A stretch of DNA of 64,000 bases from an uncultured Pelagibacteraceae bacterium (GTDB taxonomy: Bacteria; Pseudomonadota; Alphaproteobacteria; Pelagibacterales; Pelagibacteraceae): the NCBI GenBank assembly GCA_902522525.1, contig CABYVU010000002.1:45560-109559 (forward strand), read 5' to 3'. Each line of letters opens with the position of its first letter. Within the stretch, counting starts at the first letter, position 1. This document shows, in pieces, positions 15,796 to 24,657 of the stretch. The translations under genes and the position numbers were made by a program. The notes under the pieces were generated by a model. It saw nothing but the letters and a program-made list of their open reading frames with translations, was not told the origin of the DNA and ran no database searches.

Positions 15796-16794
15796 ATGAA
15801 AACCATTTCTTTAAGTCTTGAAGATATTTATAAACTGGCAAATAAAACTTTATTAACTAATGGATGTGATGAGGAAACATCAAGTATTTTATCTGATTTG
15901 ATAATGAAAGCAGAGAGAGATGGTTCTCTTTCTCATGGCTTGTTCAGATTACCTGCTTATATTGCTGGATTAAAAAGTGGAAAAATTAATGGAAAAAATA
16001 GACCTAAAGTTTCTAAAATTACACCAAGCGTTGTTAAAGTAGATGGTAACAATTGTTTGGCACCAATGGTTCTGAATAAAAGTTTGCCAGAGTTAATTAA
16101 AGCTGCAAAAGAAAATGGAGTAGCGGTTTTATCTATAACAAATTCGCATCACATGGCAGCGATGTGGCCTGAAACAGAGGCAATTGCTGAAGAAGGCCTA
16201 GTTGCTTTTGCATGCACATCTTATAAACCAGCTGTTGCACCTGCAGGATCTATCAAACCTTTATTTGGTACAAATCCTATTTCATTTGCTTGGCCTAGAA
16301 AAAGTAAACCTCCAGTAGTTTATGATATGGCAACAGCATCTATGGCAATGGGCGAAGTTCAAGTTGCAAAAAGGGAAGGTCACAAAGTTCCATTAGGCAC
16401 AGGATTAACAAAAGATGGAAAGGAAACAACTGATCCAGCTGAAATAGCAGATGGGGGAGTTTTATTGCCTTTTGGCGGCTATAAAGGCTCAGGGATTGCG
16501 ATGATGGTCGAATTGCTTGCTGGAGCCCTTGTTGGAGATAATTTTAGTTATGAGACGGCTGAGAAGGATAATAATGATGGCGGTCCACCAAGTGGTGGAG
16601 AGTTCATTTTAGCAATATCCCCAGAAAAATTATCAAATTCTGATTGGGACACACATTCCTCAAAGTTTTTTAAAAAAATGAAATCAATGGGAGATGTTAG
16701 ACTTCCTGGTGAAAGAAGACATAAAAATAGATTAGATAAAGGGCCAAGACATATAAATGAAGACTTGGTTAATAAAATTAAATCTTTAAGTTAA
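15796..16794 (+). CDS. Malate/L-lactate dehydrogenase family oxidoreductase (Ldh_2)
   Basis: A 332-residue NAD(P)-dependent 2-ketoacid reductase of the type II malate/lactate dehydrogenase family. Typical blocks are RDGSLSHGLFRLPAYI, TNSHHMAAMWPETEAIAEEG (catalytic His), GTNPISFAWPR, VYDMATASMAMGEV and LPFGGYKGSGIAMMVELLAGAL. Known members reduce oxaloacetate, sulfolactate, ureidoglycolate, diketogulonate or cyclic imino acids (DpkA), so the substrate cannot be fixed. The 46-base gap suggests a separate unit from the zinc operon. The end overlaps xth convergently by nine bases. Confidence 0.85.
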   Translation: MKTISLSLEDIYKLANKTLLTNGCDEETSSILSDLIMKAERDGSLSHGLFRLPAYIAGLKSGKINGKNRPKVSKITPSVVKVDGNNCLAPMVLNKSLPELIKAAKENGVAVLSITNSHHMAAMWPETEAIAEEGLVAFACTSYKPAVAPAGSIKPLFGTNPISFAWPRKSKPPVVYDMATASMAMGEVQVAKREGHKVPLGTGLTKDGKETTDPAEIADGGVLLPFGGYKGSGIAMMVELLAGALVGDNFSYETAEKDNNDGGPPSGGEFILAISPEKLSNSDWDTHSSKFFKKMKSMGDVRLPGERRHKNRLDKGPRHINEDLVNKIKSLS

Positions 16795-17562
16795 TTCTAA
16801 TTCAATAGGGGTGTGATCTGAAGGTTTCTCTCTACCTCTTGGATATTTATTAATTTTAACATCCTTAATATTTTTTAATAATGAATTGGTTACCAAGAAG
16901 TGATCAATCCTCATGCCATTATTTTTTTGCCAAGCTCCACTTGTGTAATCCCAAAAAGTATACTCTTCTTTATCAGGATAGATATATCGAAATGCATCAT
17001 GAAATCCTAAATTATACATTTCTCTTAACTTCTTTCTAATTTCTATTCTATACAATGCATCGTTTTCATACCCTTTAGGATCATGAACATCTTCAGCAGA
17101 AGGAATAATATTAAAATCACCTGCAATGATTATATTTTCATTTGTTTTTAAAAGAGATTTCAATTTTTTTATTAAACTATCTAACCAATATAATTTATAA
17201 TCATATTTCTCAGTATCTACTGGATTTCCATTTGGAGTATAAATATTTATTAGTTTAATTACTTTTGATTTATATTTTATATCAGCTGTAATTATTCTTG
17301 ATTGTTTATTTTTATCTTTAAAGATATCTTTTTGAATATTATCTAATTTTTTTTTTGAAAGTATTGCAACACCGTTATAACTTTTTTGCCCAAATACGTA
17401 ACTTTCATATTTAATTTTTTTAACATCATCATAAGGATAAGTTTCATCTTGAGTTTTAATTTCCTGGACTAATACCACGTCAGGATTAAATTTATTTAAG
17501 TATTCTTGAACGTTTAATATTCTTGCCCTAATAGAATTTACATTCCAAGAGCTAATAATCAT
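16786..17562 (-). CDS. xth: Exodeoxyribonuclease III (AP endonuclease)
   Basis: DNA repair enzyme that cleaves abasic sites and trims 3' blocks. I chose the ATG at 17562 (258 residues, MIISSWNVNSIRARI). The frame is open ten codons further upstream, but that would extend into erpA and precede the conserved start. Catalytic motifs are present: LVQEIKTQ (metal-binding Glu), AGDFNIIPSAEDVHDP, RIDHFLVT and SDHTPIELEL (Asp-His pair). The start overlaps the erpA stop as TAATG, so translation is coupled. Confidence 0.93.
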   Translation of the reverse strand: MIISSWNVNSIRARILNVQEYLNKFNPDVVLVQEIKTQDETYPYDDVKKIKYESYVFGQKSYNGVAILSKKKLDNIQKDIFKDKNKQSRIITADIKYKSKVIKLINIYTPNGNPVDTEKYDYKLYWLDSLIKKLKSLLKTNENIIIAGDFNIIPSAEDVHDPKGYENDALYRIEIRKKLREMYNLGFHDAFRYIYPDKEEYTFWDYTSGAWQKNNGMRIDHFLVTNSLLKNIKDVKINKYPRGREKPSDHTPIELELT

Positions 17563-17879
17563 TAAAGAGAGAATGAAACACCACAACCACAAGAGGACTT
17601 GCTTTGTGGGTTGCTAATTTTAAACTGGTCTCCAATTAATTCTTTTACAAAATCTATTTCTGATCCTTTCAATAGATCTGCTGAAGTTTTATCGATTAAA
17701 ATCTTTTCGTGTCTTAAGTCATCATCTTGAGGACTTTTATCAAATGAAAAATCATACTGAAATCCAGAGCAACCACCGCCTTTTATAGCGATTCTAAAAA
17801 AAGAACCTTCCTCTTTAGATGCGAGTAGGTTATTTATTTGTTTTAACGCATTATCTGTAAATTTAATTTCTTTAATCAT
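17562..17879 (-). CDS. erpA: A-type iron-sulfur cluster carrier (ErpA/IscA family)
   Basis: A 105-residue HesB/IscA-type protein that passes Fe-S clusters to apo-enzymes. The three conserved cysteines are in GGGCSGFQYDF and the C-terminal SSCGCGVSF. The N-terminal ITDNALKQINNLLA segment and the middle IDFVKE are standard. It sits upstream of xth, overlapping it by one base, and is divergent from dgt across 50 bases, as in other alphaproteobacteria. Distinguishing ErpA from IscA or SufA by sequence alone is difficult, so the symbol is tentative. Confidence 0.88.
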   Translation of the reverse strand: MIKEIKFTDNALKQINNLLASKEEGSFFRIAIKGGGCSGFQYDFSFDKSPQDDDLRHEKILIDKTSADLLKGSEIDFVKELIGDQFKISNPQSKSSCGCGVSFSL

Positions 17880-17929
17880 TATTTATCACTGTTATTACTA
17901 ATATAATTAATATTTGCCAATTTTAAAGA

Positions 17930-19048
17930 ATGAATAATTACTCAAAATTAGGTTCTTTTAGATCTTGTGGACGCTTGATAAAAGAGCCAAATAATAGGTT
18001 TAGAACTCCATTTCAAAGAGATAGAGATAGAATTATTCACTCAGCTTCATTTAGAAGGTTAAAACACAAGACACAGGTATTTGTGAACACAGATGGAGAT
18101 CATTATAGAACAAGAATAACTCACTCAATGGAGGTTGCTCAGATTGCTAGATCAATATCAAGATATCTCAATTTAAATGATGATTTGGTAGAAACACTTA
18201 GTTTAGCCCATGATATGGGGCACACTCCTTTTGGACACGCTGGTGAGGACGCTTTAAACGAGTCAATGATTAATCATGGTGGCTTTGATCATAACCTTCA
18301 AACTTTAAGAATTGTAATGTTTATTGAAAATAAATACTTAAAATTCAAGGGTCTAAATTTAACTATAGAAACTCTAGATGGTCTTTTAAAACATAATGGA
18401 CCTATCAATAATACTGATCACTTAGATACAATAATTGGACTTAAAAATTTTAAAAATAAAATGGATTTTAAAAAGAATTCATCTTTAGAAGCTCAAATTG
18501 CAGCTATATCTGATGACATAGCCTATAATAATCATGATATTCAAGATGGAATTAAAGCAAAACTATTTTCATTAAATCAATTATGTGAAATTAATTTTTT
18601 TAAAGAAATTTATAAATCTTATAAGACAAAAGTTAAAAATTCTAACAGAGATATTATTGTTTACCAAATAATAAGAGACTCAATTAATTTGATGGTTCAA
18701 GATGTTATTAAAAATACTTTAAAAAATATAAAAAAATACAAAATTAATAATATTAATCATGTCTATTTAAATAAGAAAAAAATTGTCAATTTTTCAGCTA
18801 AATTTGCATCTATTGAAAAAGAAATTAAAAATTTTTTAAGAATTAATATGTATAATAATAAAAATGTGCAAATTAAAAATAATAATGGTAAAAAAATAGT
18901 TAAACATTTATTTAAATTGATAGAAAGAAATCCAAAAAAATTTATAAGAAATAAATATATAAATAATGATAAATATAGATCTATTTCAGACTATATTTCA
19001 GGAATGACTGATAGATATGCAATACAATTATACAAAATGTCAAAATGA
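17930..19048 (+). CDS. dgt: dGTPase-like HD-domain dNTP triphosphohydrolase
   Basis: A 372-residue deoxyguanosinetriphosphate triphosphohydrolase-like protein. The N-terminal block DRDRIIHSASFRRLKHKTQV is diagnostic. The HD metal motif appears in THSMEVAQIARSI and LAHDMGHTPFGHAGEDAL, and a further His-Asp in AAISDDIAYNNHDIQDG. It splits dNTPs into deoxynucleosides and triphosphate, balancing dNTP pools. The C-terminal third is unusually Lys/Asn-rich and shows drift. It overlaps argS by four bases, the usual alphaproteobacterial dgt-argS arrangement. Confidence 0.93.
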   Translation: MNNYSKLGSFRSCGRLIKEPNNRFRTPFQRDRDRIIHSASFRRLKHKTQVFVNTDGDHYRTRITHSMEVAQIARSISRYLNLNDDLVETLSLAHDMGHTPFGHAGEDALNESMINHGGFDHNLQTLRIVMFIENKYLKFKGLNLTIETLDGLLKHNGPINNTDHLDTIIGLKNFKNKMDFKKNSSLEAQIAAISDDIAYNNHDIQDGIKAKLFSLNQLCEINFFKEIYKSYKTKVKNSNRDIIVYQIIRDSINLMVQDVIKNTLKNIKKYKINNINHVYLNKKKIVNFSAKFASIEKEIKNFLRINMYNNKNVQIKNNNGKKIVKHLFKLIERNPKKFIRNKYINNDKYRSISDYISGMTDRYAIQLYKMSK

Positions 19049-20775
19049 ATATTTTTGAAGATTATTTAATAAAAATTGAAAATACTATTAAGAGAGCAAA
19101 TCAAGATAATTTGTTGGAATTGCCAGAAGATTTATCTGGTATAAATGTGGATATTCCGCCTGCTAAATTTAATGGTGACGTATCTACTAATGTTGCGATG
19201 GTTTTATCAAAAATTAATAAAAAACCTCCAATTGAACTTGCAGAAATTATTTCAGGATTATTAAAAAAAAATGACAAAAATATTGATCATATTAGTATTG
19301 AAAAACCAGGTTTTATTAATTTAAAATTTAAGAAAGAATTTTGGAGTGCTTTTATATTAGATGTGCTTAATAAACCTTCTTATGGAAGTAATTTAAACGG
19401 TAAAAAAAATAGCTTTTTAGTTGAGTTTGTTTCAGCAAACCCAACAGGACCACTTCATGTTGGACATTCAAGAGGCGCAATACTTGGTGATGTTATTTCA
19501 AATCTATTATCATTTAATGGTCATAATGTTACCAAAGAATACTATGTAAATGACTATGGAAATCAAATTTCTCATTTTACCAAATCAGTTTATTTTAGAA
19601 TAAAGGAAATTACTAATAACGAAACATTTCCGATAGATAACAAAGATTTATATCCAGGTGCATATCTTATCGATATAGCAAAAAAAATAATTTCAAAGAA
19701 TAAAGATATAGATTTTAATGACTACGATAAAATTTATGAAAAATTAAAGAAACTTTCGATTGAAGAGTCTTTAAAATTAATAAAAACAAATTTAGAAAAT
19801 CTTGGAATAAAACATGATAATTTTGCTAGCGAAACAGAGGTTATAAAAAATAAAGAAGTTGACGAAGTAATAAAAAATTTAAAAGAAAAGAAATTTATTT
19901 ATGAGGGAAAAATTAAAGCACCTGAAGGTGAAAATAACGAAAATTGGGTAGAAAGAGAGCAATTACTATTTAAATCTACTGAATTTGGAGATGATAAAGA
20001 CAGGGCCTTGCAAAAAGAAGACAAGTCTTGGACATATTTTGCAAGTGATGTTGCATATCATAATACTAAACTGAAAAGAAATTTTGATGTTCTTGTTAAT
20101 ATATTAGGAGCAGATCACGCTGGTTATATTAAAAGAATTACTTCTGTCGTCGAAGCTCTTTCAGGAAAAAAAAATAAGTTAATTTGTAAAGTTAGCCAGT
20201 TAGTTAAATTAATAAAAGATAAGAAACCTTTTAAAATGTCTAAGAGAAAAGGTGATTATATAACAATTGAAGATTTAATTAATGAAGTTGGTAAAGATGC
20301 AACAAGATTTATAATGTTAAGCAGAAGCAGTGATGCTGAAATTGATTTTGATTTTGATAAAGTAAAAGAAAAATCTAAAGAAAATCCTATTTATTACGTT
20401 CAATATGCATATGCTAGAATTTCATCTGTATTCAGAAATACTCAACATGAAATTAAAAGCGATATTAAAATAACTAATTCTGAATATAAATTTGGCGACC
20501 AAGAAATCAAATTATTCAAGAAGATAAGTGAATGGCCAAAATGTGTTGAAGTATCTACAGAAAAATTAGAACCACATAGAATATCTGTTTACTTATATGA
20601 ATTAGCTTCAGAGTTTCATTCATATTGGAATATGGGCAAAGATGACATTTCAAAGAGATTTATTGAAGAGGATAACTCGATAAAAGAAGAAAAGTTAGTC
20701 TTCTTAAAGTCTATAGCCAACACTATTAAATCAGGAATGGATATTTTAGGCGTTGATACACCTGAAAAAATGTAA
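19045..20775 (+). CDS. argS: Arginyl-tRNA synthetase
   Basis: A 576-residue class I synthetase, normal in length. The HIGH-type motif is in ANPTGPLHVGHSRGAILGD and the KMSKS-type motif in KMSKRKGDYITIEDLI. Also seen are the N-terminal Arg-S domain (about 1-90) with VSTNVAMVLSK, EYYVNDYGNQI, LLGADH-like ILGADHAGYIKR, and the C-terminal DALR anticodon-binding domain (YVQYAYARISSVFR onward). It overlaps dgt (4 bases) and the next small gene (1 base). Confidence 0.97.
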   Translation: MNIFEDYLIKIENTIKRANQDNLLELPEDLSGINVDIPPAKFNGDVSTNVAMVLSKINKKPPIELAEIISGLLKKNDKNIDHISIEKPGFINLKFKKEFWSAFILDVLNKPSYGSNLNGKKNSFLVEFVSANPTGPLHVGHSRGAILGDVISNLLSFNGHNVTKEYYVNDYGNQISHFTKSVYFRIKEITNNETFPIDNKDLYPGAYLIDIAKKIISKNKDIDFNDYDKIYEKLKKLSIEESLKLIKTNLENLGIKHDNFASETEVIKNKEVDEVIKNLKEKKFIYEGKIKAPEGENNENWVEREQLLFKSTEFGDDKDRALQKEDKSWTYFASDVAYHNTKLKRNFDVLVNILGADHAGYIKRITSVVEALSGKKNKLICKVSQLVKLIKDKKPFKMSKRKGDYITIEDLINEVGKDATRFIMLSRSSDAEIDFDFDKVKEKSKENPIYYVQYAYARISSVFRNTQHEIKSDIKITNSEYKFGDQEIKLFKKISEWPKCVEVSTEKLEPHRISVYLYELASEFHSYWNMGKDDISKRFIEEDNSIKEEKLVFLKSIANTIKSGMDILGVDTPEKM

Positions 20776-21038
20776 TGATAAAAGAATTTAAATATCTTTT
20801 TTATTTAATAATTATTTTCTTCTTCATTTTTTTTACAGCTAGATATTATTTTTCAGATGAAAATATTAAAAAATCGTACAGGTCTATCTCATTGATTGAT
20901 GACAAAATAAATCTTATTGAAAAAGATCTAATATTTTTAGAGAGTGATACCGAAAACATCATTGAATACGTTGAATTTAAAAAGGACAAAAAAACAAATA
21001 AATATTCATTTTGGAAGCTTCTTTATAATGACAATTAA
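20775..21038 (+). CDS. Short single-pass membrane protein at the usual SPOR-protein position
   Basis: An 87-residue protein with one N-terminal membrane segment (about 8-26, LFYLIIIFFFIFFTARYYF), followed by about 60 polar residues (KKSYRSISLIDDKINLIEK and so on). Related genomes often have a longer membrane-anchored SPOR-domain protein between argS and nagZ. Here no SPOR domain is visible, so it may be a reduced remnant or simply an unrelated small protein. It starts on the last base of argS, and its last 11 bases overlap nagZ. Function unknown. Confidence 0.65.
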   Translation: MIKEFKYLFYLIIIFFFIFFTARYYFSDENIKKSYRSISLIDDKINLIEKDLIFLESDTENIIEYVEFKKDKKTNKYSFWKLLYNDN

Positions 21039-21981
21039 AAACCATAGATCATTTATATGTGGTGTAAAAGGTAAAGTTTTATCAAAAAAAGAAATTGAAT
21101 TTTTAAAAAAATATAAGCCCTGGGGAATAATTCTTTTTAAAAGAAATATTGGAAGTATTAAACAAACTATAAATTTAACTAATTCGATTAAAAAAATTTT
21201 TAATAATAAAAATTATCCAATAATGGTTGATGAAGAAGGTGGAAGAGTAAGTAGATTAAGAAAATTTATTGATAACTCAATTTTTACAGCGGAATATTTT
21301 GGTAACTTATATAAAAAAAATATTAATAAATTTAATGTTTATTACACTGTTTATGTTAAACAAATTGCTTACCTTTTAAGATTATTAGGTATTAATATCA
21401 ATACAGTACCTGTTTTAGATATAAAAAGAAAAAAATTTCATAAAATCGTTGATGATAGATCATTTTCTACAGATAAAAAAATTGTCTCAAAAATAGGTGG
21501 AAGATGTATTAAACTTTTTCATTCAAATAGAGTTGCTACAGTTATTAAACATATTCCTGGGCATGGTTTAGCTAAAGTAGATAGTCATAAAAATTTGCCA
21601 AGAATAACTAGAAACGAGCAATATTTGATCAAAAACGACTTTTATCCCTTTAAAAATAAAAGCTCTTTATTAGCAATGACAGGTCATTTGTTATTTGAAA
21701 AAATAGACCCAGAAAATAATGCAACACATTCTAAAAAAATAAATAAGCTAATAAGAAATAAAATAAAATTTAAAGGCTTGATAATGACTGATGATATTTC
21801 AATGAAAGCAATTAAGGATAAGCTAGCAATAAGTGTAAAAAAATCATTTTTAGCAGGTTGCAACTTGGTATTACATTGCAATGGAAATTTGAGTGAAATG
21901 AAAATTGTTGCTCAAAATTCACCCAAAATAAACCAATTTATTATTAAAAAAACATCACAATTATTAAAGATTATAGGTTAG
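21028..21981 (+). CDS. nagZ: Beta-N-acetylhexosaminidase NagZ (GH3)
   Basis: Cytoplasmic glycosidase that removes GlcNAc from muropeptides during cell-wall recycling. The ATG at 21028 (317 residues) is chosen because the family homology (FICGVKGKVLSKKEIEFL) starts there. Upstream in-frame codons lie inside the preceding gene. Seen are KPWGIILFKRNI, MVDEEGGRVSRLR, KHIPGHGLAKVDSH (the His of the mobile loop) and LIMTDDISMKAI, whose first Asp is the nucleophile. It overlaps the small membrane protein gene by 11 bases and precedes scpA by eight. Confidence 0.93.
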   Translation: MTIKNHRSFICGVKGKVLSKKEIEFLKKYKPWGIILFKRNIGSIKQTINLTNSIKKIFNNKNYPIMVDEEGGRVSRLRKFIDNSIFTAEYFGNLYKKNINKFNVYYTVYVKQIAYLLRLLGININTVPVLDIKRKKFHKIVDDRSFSTDKKIVSKIGGRCIKLFHSNRVATVIKHIPGHGLAKVDSHKNLPRITRNEQYLIKNDFYPFKNKSSLLAMTGHLLFEKIDPENNATHSKKINKLIRNKIKFKGLIMTDDISMKAIKDKLAISVKKSFLAGCNLVLHCNGNLSEMKIVAQNSPKINQFIIKKTSQLLKIIG

Positions 21982-21989
21982 AGTATTTT

Positions 21990-22727
21990 ATGCAATTAGA
22001 TGATTCTTTAGACTTTAATGTAAATTTAAATAATTTTAATGGATCATTAGAGATATTACTTGATCTTGCAAAATCTCAAAAAGTTGATTTAGAACAAATA
22101 TCAATTACAAAATTAGCTGATCAATTTCACCAATATATCACTGAAAAGGAAAACTTAAATCTCGAAATTGCATCCGAATATTTATTGATGGCTACTTGGC
22201 TCACTTATTTAAAGTCTAAATTATTACTTCCTGAAACTGATGAAGATGAATTTAAAGCACTTGAGGTAGCTGAAAAACTTAAATTGCAATTAAAAAAATT
22301 AGAGTTGATAAGGCTATTGTCTTCACAAATGTTAAACAGAAAAAGATTGGGAAGAGATATTTTTATGCGTGGCTCTAAAAGCGGCGTTAAGTCTATTTAT
22401 GACAAAAAAGTTTCTTTAACTTTGTTTGAGTTACTGAAGACATATTCAGGAATTGTGATGACAAAAGATTTTCATACTATGAATATTCCCAAACTACCTG
22501 TTTTTACAACTGAAGATGCCATTAAAAGAATTAAAGAGTTTTTTGGAAATCTTAATGAATGGAAAAATATTTCAGAGTTAGTTCCATCTGGTTTCAAAAA
22601 CTCTCCTAATTTAAAAAAAACAGGTAAAGCTGGTATATTTGCAGGATCATTAGAATTAGTTAAAGAAGGCAATGTATCATTGAAACAAAAAGAATTATTT
22701 GATGATATTTTTATCAAAGAAAATTAA
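21990..22727 (+). CDS. scpA: Segregation and condensation protein A
   Basis: A 245-residue kleisin subunit of the SMC-ScpAB condensin. The N-terminal FNGSLEILLDLAKSQKVDL and the ITKLADQFHQYI stretch are typical, followed by ASEYLLMATWLTYLKSKLLL. The acidic DEDEF after that is also normal. ScpA bridges SMC heads and binds ScpB. The last base of scpA is the first base of scpB. The smc gene is not in this window. Confidence 0.94.
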   Translation: MQLDDSLDFNVNLNNFNGSLEILLDLAKSQKVDLEQISITKLADQFHQYITEKENLNLEIASEYLLMATWLTYLKSKLLLPETDEDEFKALEVAEKLKLQLKKLELIRLLSSQMLNRKRLGRDIFMRGSKSGVKSIYDKKVSLTLFELLKTYSGIVMTKDFHTMNIPKLPVFTTEDAIKRIKEFFGNLNEWKNISELVPSGFKNSPNLKKTGKAGIFAGSLELVKEGNVSLKQKELFDDIFIKEN

Positions 22728-23416
22728 TGAATAAAATAAAAAAAAATAATATTGTAAAATTTCCAACTAAACTTACTGAAGTAGAAAGAGAAATTGAGGC
22801 TATTATATTTGCTGCCGCAGAACCTCTATCAGTAGAAACGATTGAGTCCAAATTATCAAAACCAACTGACATTCAACAATCATTAGAAAACCTAAAGGAT
22901 TTTTACTCCAAAAGAGGCATTAATCTAATTTGTATTTCAAATAAATGGTCTTTTAGGACAGCAGTAAATTTATCATCTTTAATGTCAGAACAAAAGACAG
23001 TTGAAAAAAAATTATCTAGAGCCGCAATAGAAACACTTGCAATCATTGTTTATCATCAACCTGTCACAAGATCTGAAATTGAAGAAATTAGAGGTGTTGC
23101 ATTTGGAACAAATACTTTAGAAATTTTAATGGAATTAAATTGGGTTAAACACGAGGGTAGAAAAAATGTGCCAGGTAAGCCAATACAATATGGGACAACA
23201 GACGAATTTCTGAGTCATTTTAATCTTCAAAAATTATCAGATCTACCAACTGTCAATGAATTAGGTTCAGCAGGTTTAATTGATACTTCAAGTGTTGATG
23301 CATCAATTTTTGGAACAGGCAAATTTTTCAAAGAAAAACAAGTAGATAAAAAGGAAAATATATATTCTGATATTGATGAAATGTTAAGCAGTACACTTAA
23401 AACAGACGAAACCTAA
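22727..23416 (+). CDS. scpB: Segregation and condensation protein B
   Basis: A 229-residue ScpB with two winged-helix domains. EIEAIIFAAAEPLSVETIESKL marks the first, and SRAAIETLAIIVYHQPVTR plus EIEEIRGVAFGTNTLEILME mark the second. A low-complexity C-terminal tail of about 60 residues follows. It starts on the last base of scpA. Together they regulate chromosome condensation through SMC. The 43-base gap to tatA may hold a weak promoter. Confidence 0.95.
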   Translation: MNKIKKNNIVKFPTKLTEVEREIEAIIFAAAEPLSVETIESKLSKPTDIQQSLENLKDFYSKRGINLICISNKWSFRTAVNLSSLMSEQKTVEKKLSRAAIETLAIIVYHQPVTRSEIEEIRGVAFGTNTLEILMELNWVKHEGRKNVPGKPIQYGTTDEFLSHFNLQKLSDLPTVNELGSAGLIDTSSVDASIFGTGKFFKEKQVDKKENIYSDIDEMLSSTLKTDET

Positions 23417-23459
23417 AAATTCACTTTTAAATAATCAATAATAAGGTTATAAGCAATCC

Positions 23460-23657
23460 ATGAGTATAGGTTTTTGGCAAATTGCAATTGTAGTGATCTT
23501 AGTTGTTTTACTATTTGGTAGAGGCAAAATATCCAGCTTGATGGGTGATGTAGCTAAGGGTATCAAAAGTTTTAAAAAGGGAATGGCTACAGATGTTAAT
23601 GATGATAGCCAAAATAAAAATATTTCAGACAATCAAGACTCAAATAACAAAGAGTAA
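23460..23657 (+). CDS. tatA: Sec-independent protein translocase TatA
   Basis: A 65-residue TatA. It starts [20 protein letters not shown] (membrane helix), then the hinge FGRGK and an amphipathic helix with [16 protein letters not shown], followed by a short acidic tail. TatA oligomers form the pore for folded proteins with twin-arginine signals. First gene of tatABC, three bases before tatB. Confidence 0.95.
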   Translation: MSIGFWQIAIVVILVVLLFGRGKISSLMGDVAKGIKSFKKGMATDVNDDSQNKNISDNQDSNNKE

Positions 23658-23660
23658 AAA

Positions 23661-23894
23661 ATGCCATCAATTGGCTGGTTAGAAATCTTAATAATTGTTT
23701 CGATTGCAATAATTGTTGTTGGGCCAAAAGATTTCCCTTTTATGCTAAAAAAAATTGGTTCATGGATAGGTTCAGCAAAAAGATATGTTAGAGATGTCCA
23801 AGGCCAAGTAAGTGATTTAACAAATGAAACCTTAAGTGCTGATATAGAAGATAAACCTAAATCTGAAAATCAAAAAAAGAATAAAGATGAGTAA
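23661..23894 (+). CDS. tatB: Sec-independent protein translocase TatB (short form)
   Basis: A 77-residue TatB: membrane helix IGWLEILIIVSIAIIVVGPK with the Glu and the VGPKDFP hinge typical of TatB, then an amphipathic helix (LKKIGSWIGSAKRYVRDVQG). Most TatB proteins run to about 110-180 residues; here the cytoplasmic tail is cut to about 25 polar residues, consistent with streamlining. It overlaps tatC by eight bases. It partners TatC in twin-arginine signal recognition. Confidence 0.93.
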   Translation: MPSIGWLEILIIVSIAIIVVGPKDFPFMLKKIGSWIGSAKRYVRDVQGQVSDLTNETLSADIEDKPKSENQKKNKDE

Positions 23895-24657
23895 AGATAA
23901 AGAAGGAAGTTTTATAAGTCATTTAACAGAGTTAAGAAAAAGATTAATTAATTCTTTGATATTTTTAGCAGTGCTCTTTGTAATTTGTTATTATTTTTCT
24001 GAATACATCTACGGTTTTCTTGTAGAACCATATGCAAATGCAGTAAAAGATGACGATGCAAACAGAAGATTAATATTTACTGCTCTTCAAGAAACATTTT
24101 TAACATATTTAAAAGTTTCTTTTTTTACAGCATTTTTTGTTACAAGCCCATTTATACTGATTCAAATTTGGAAATTTATTGCTCCTGGTCTTTATAACCA
24201 TGAAAAGAAAGCCATAATGCCATATCTTGTAGTAACTCCTATTTTATTTTTACTTGGTGGCATGCTTGTTTATTATTTGATAATGCCACTTGCTATAAAG
24301 TTTTTTTTATCTTTTGAAAGTTTAGGTGCAGCTACAAATTTACCAATACAACTGGAGGCTAAAGTTAACGAATATTTATCATTAGTTATGAAGCTTATTT
24401 TTGCATTTGGATTAAGTTTTCAATTACCAGTAGTATTAAGTTTATTGGCCAGAATTGGTGTTGTTAACTCAACTTTTCTTAAAGAGAGAAGAAAATATGT
24501 GGTTGTTATTATATTTGCAGCAGCTGCAGTACTAACACCTCCTGATCCAATTACTCAAATAGGTTTGGGAATTCCATTATTAATTTTATATGAATTATCA
24601 ATAATATCAGTAGGAATAATTGAAAAAAAATTAGAAGAAAAAAATGCACAATATTAA
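23887..24657 (+). CDS. tatC: Sec-independent protein translocase TatC
   Basis: A 256-residue six-helix membrane protein. The N-terminal FISHLTELRKRLINSLIF is the TatC signature for signal peptide binding. Further features are APGLYNHEKKAIMPYL and LTPPDPITQIGLGIPLLILYE. Length is normal. It overlaps tatB (8 bases) and serS (14 bases). At least one possible Tat substrate, the M48 lipoprotein at 37632-38453, is in this window. Confidence 0.97.
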   Translation: MSKDKEGSFISHLTELRKRLINSLIFLAVLFVICYYFSEYIYGFLVEPYANAVKDDDANRRLIFTALQETFLTYLKVSFFTAFFVTSPFILIQIWKFIAPGLYNHEKKAIMPYLVVTPILFLLGGMLVYYLIMPLAIKFFLSFESLGAATNLPIQLEAKVNEYLSLVMKLIFAFGLSFQLPVVLSLLARIGVVNSTFLKERRKYVVVIIFAAAAVLTPPDPITQIGLGIPLLILYELSIISVGIIEKKLEEKNAQY

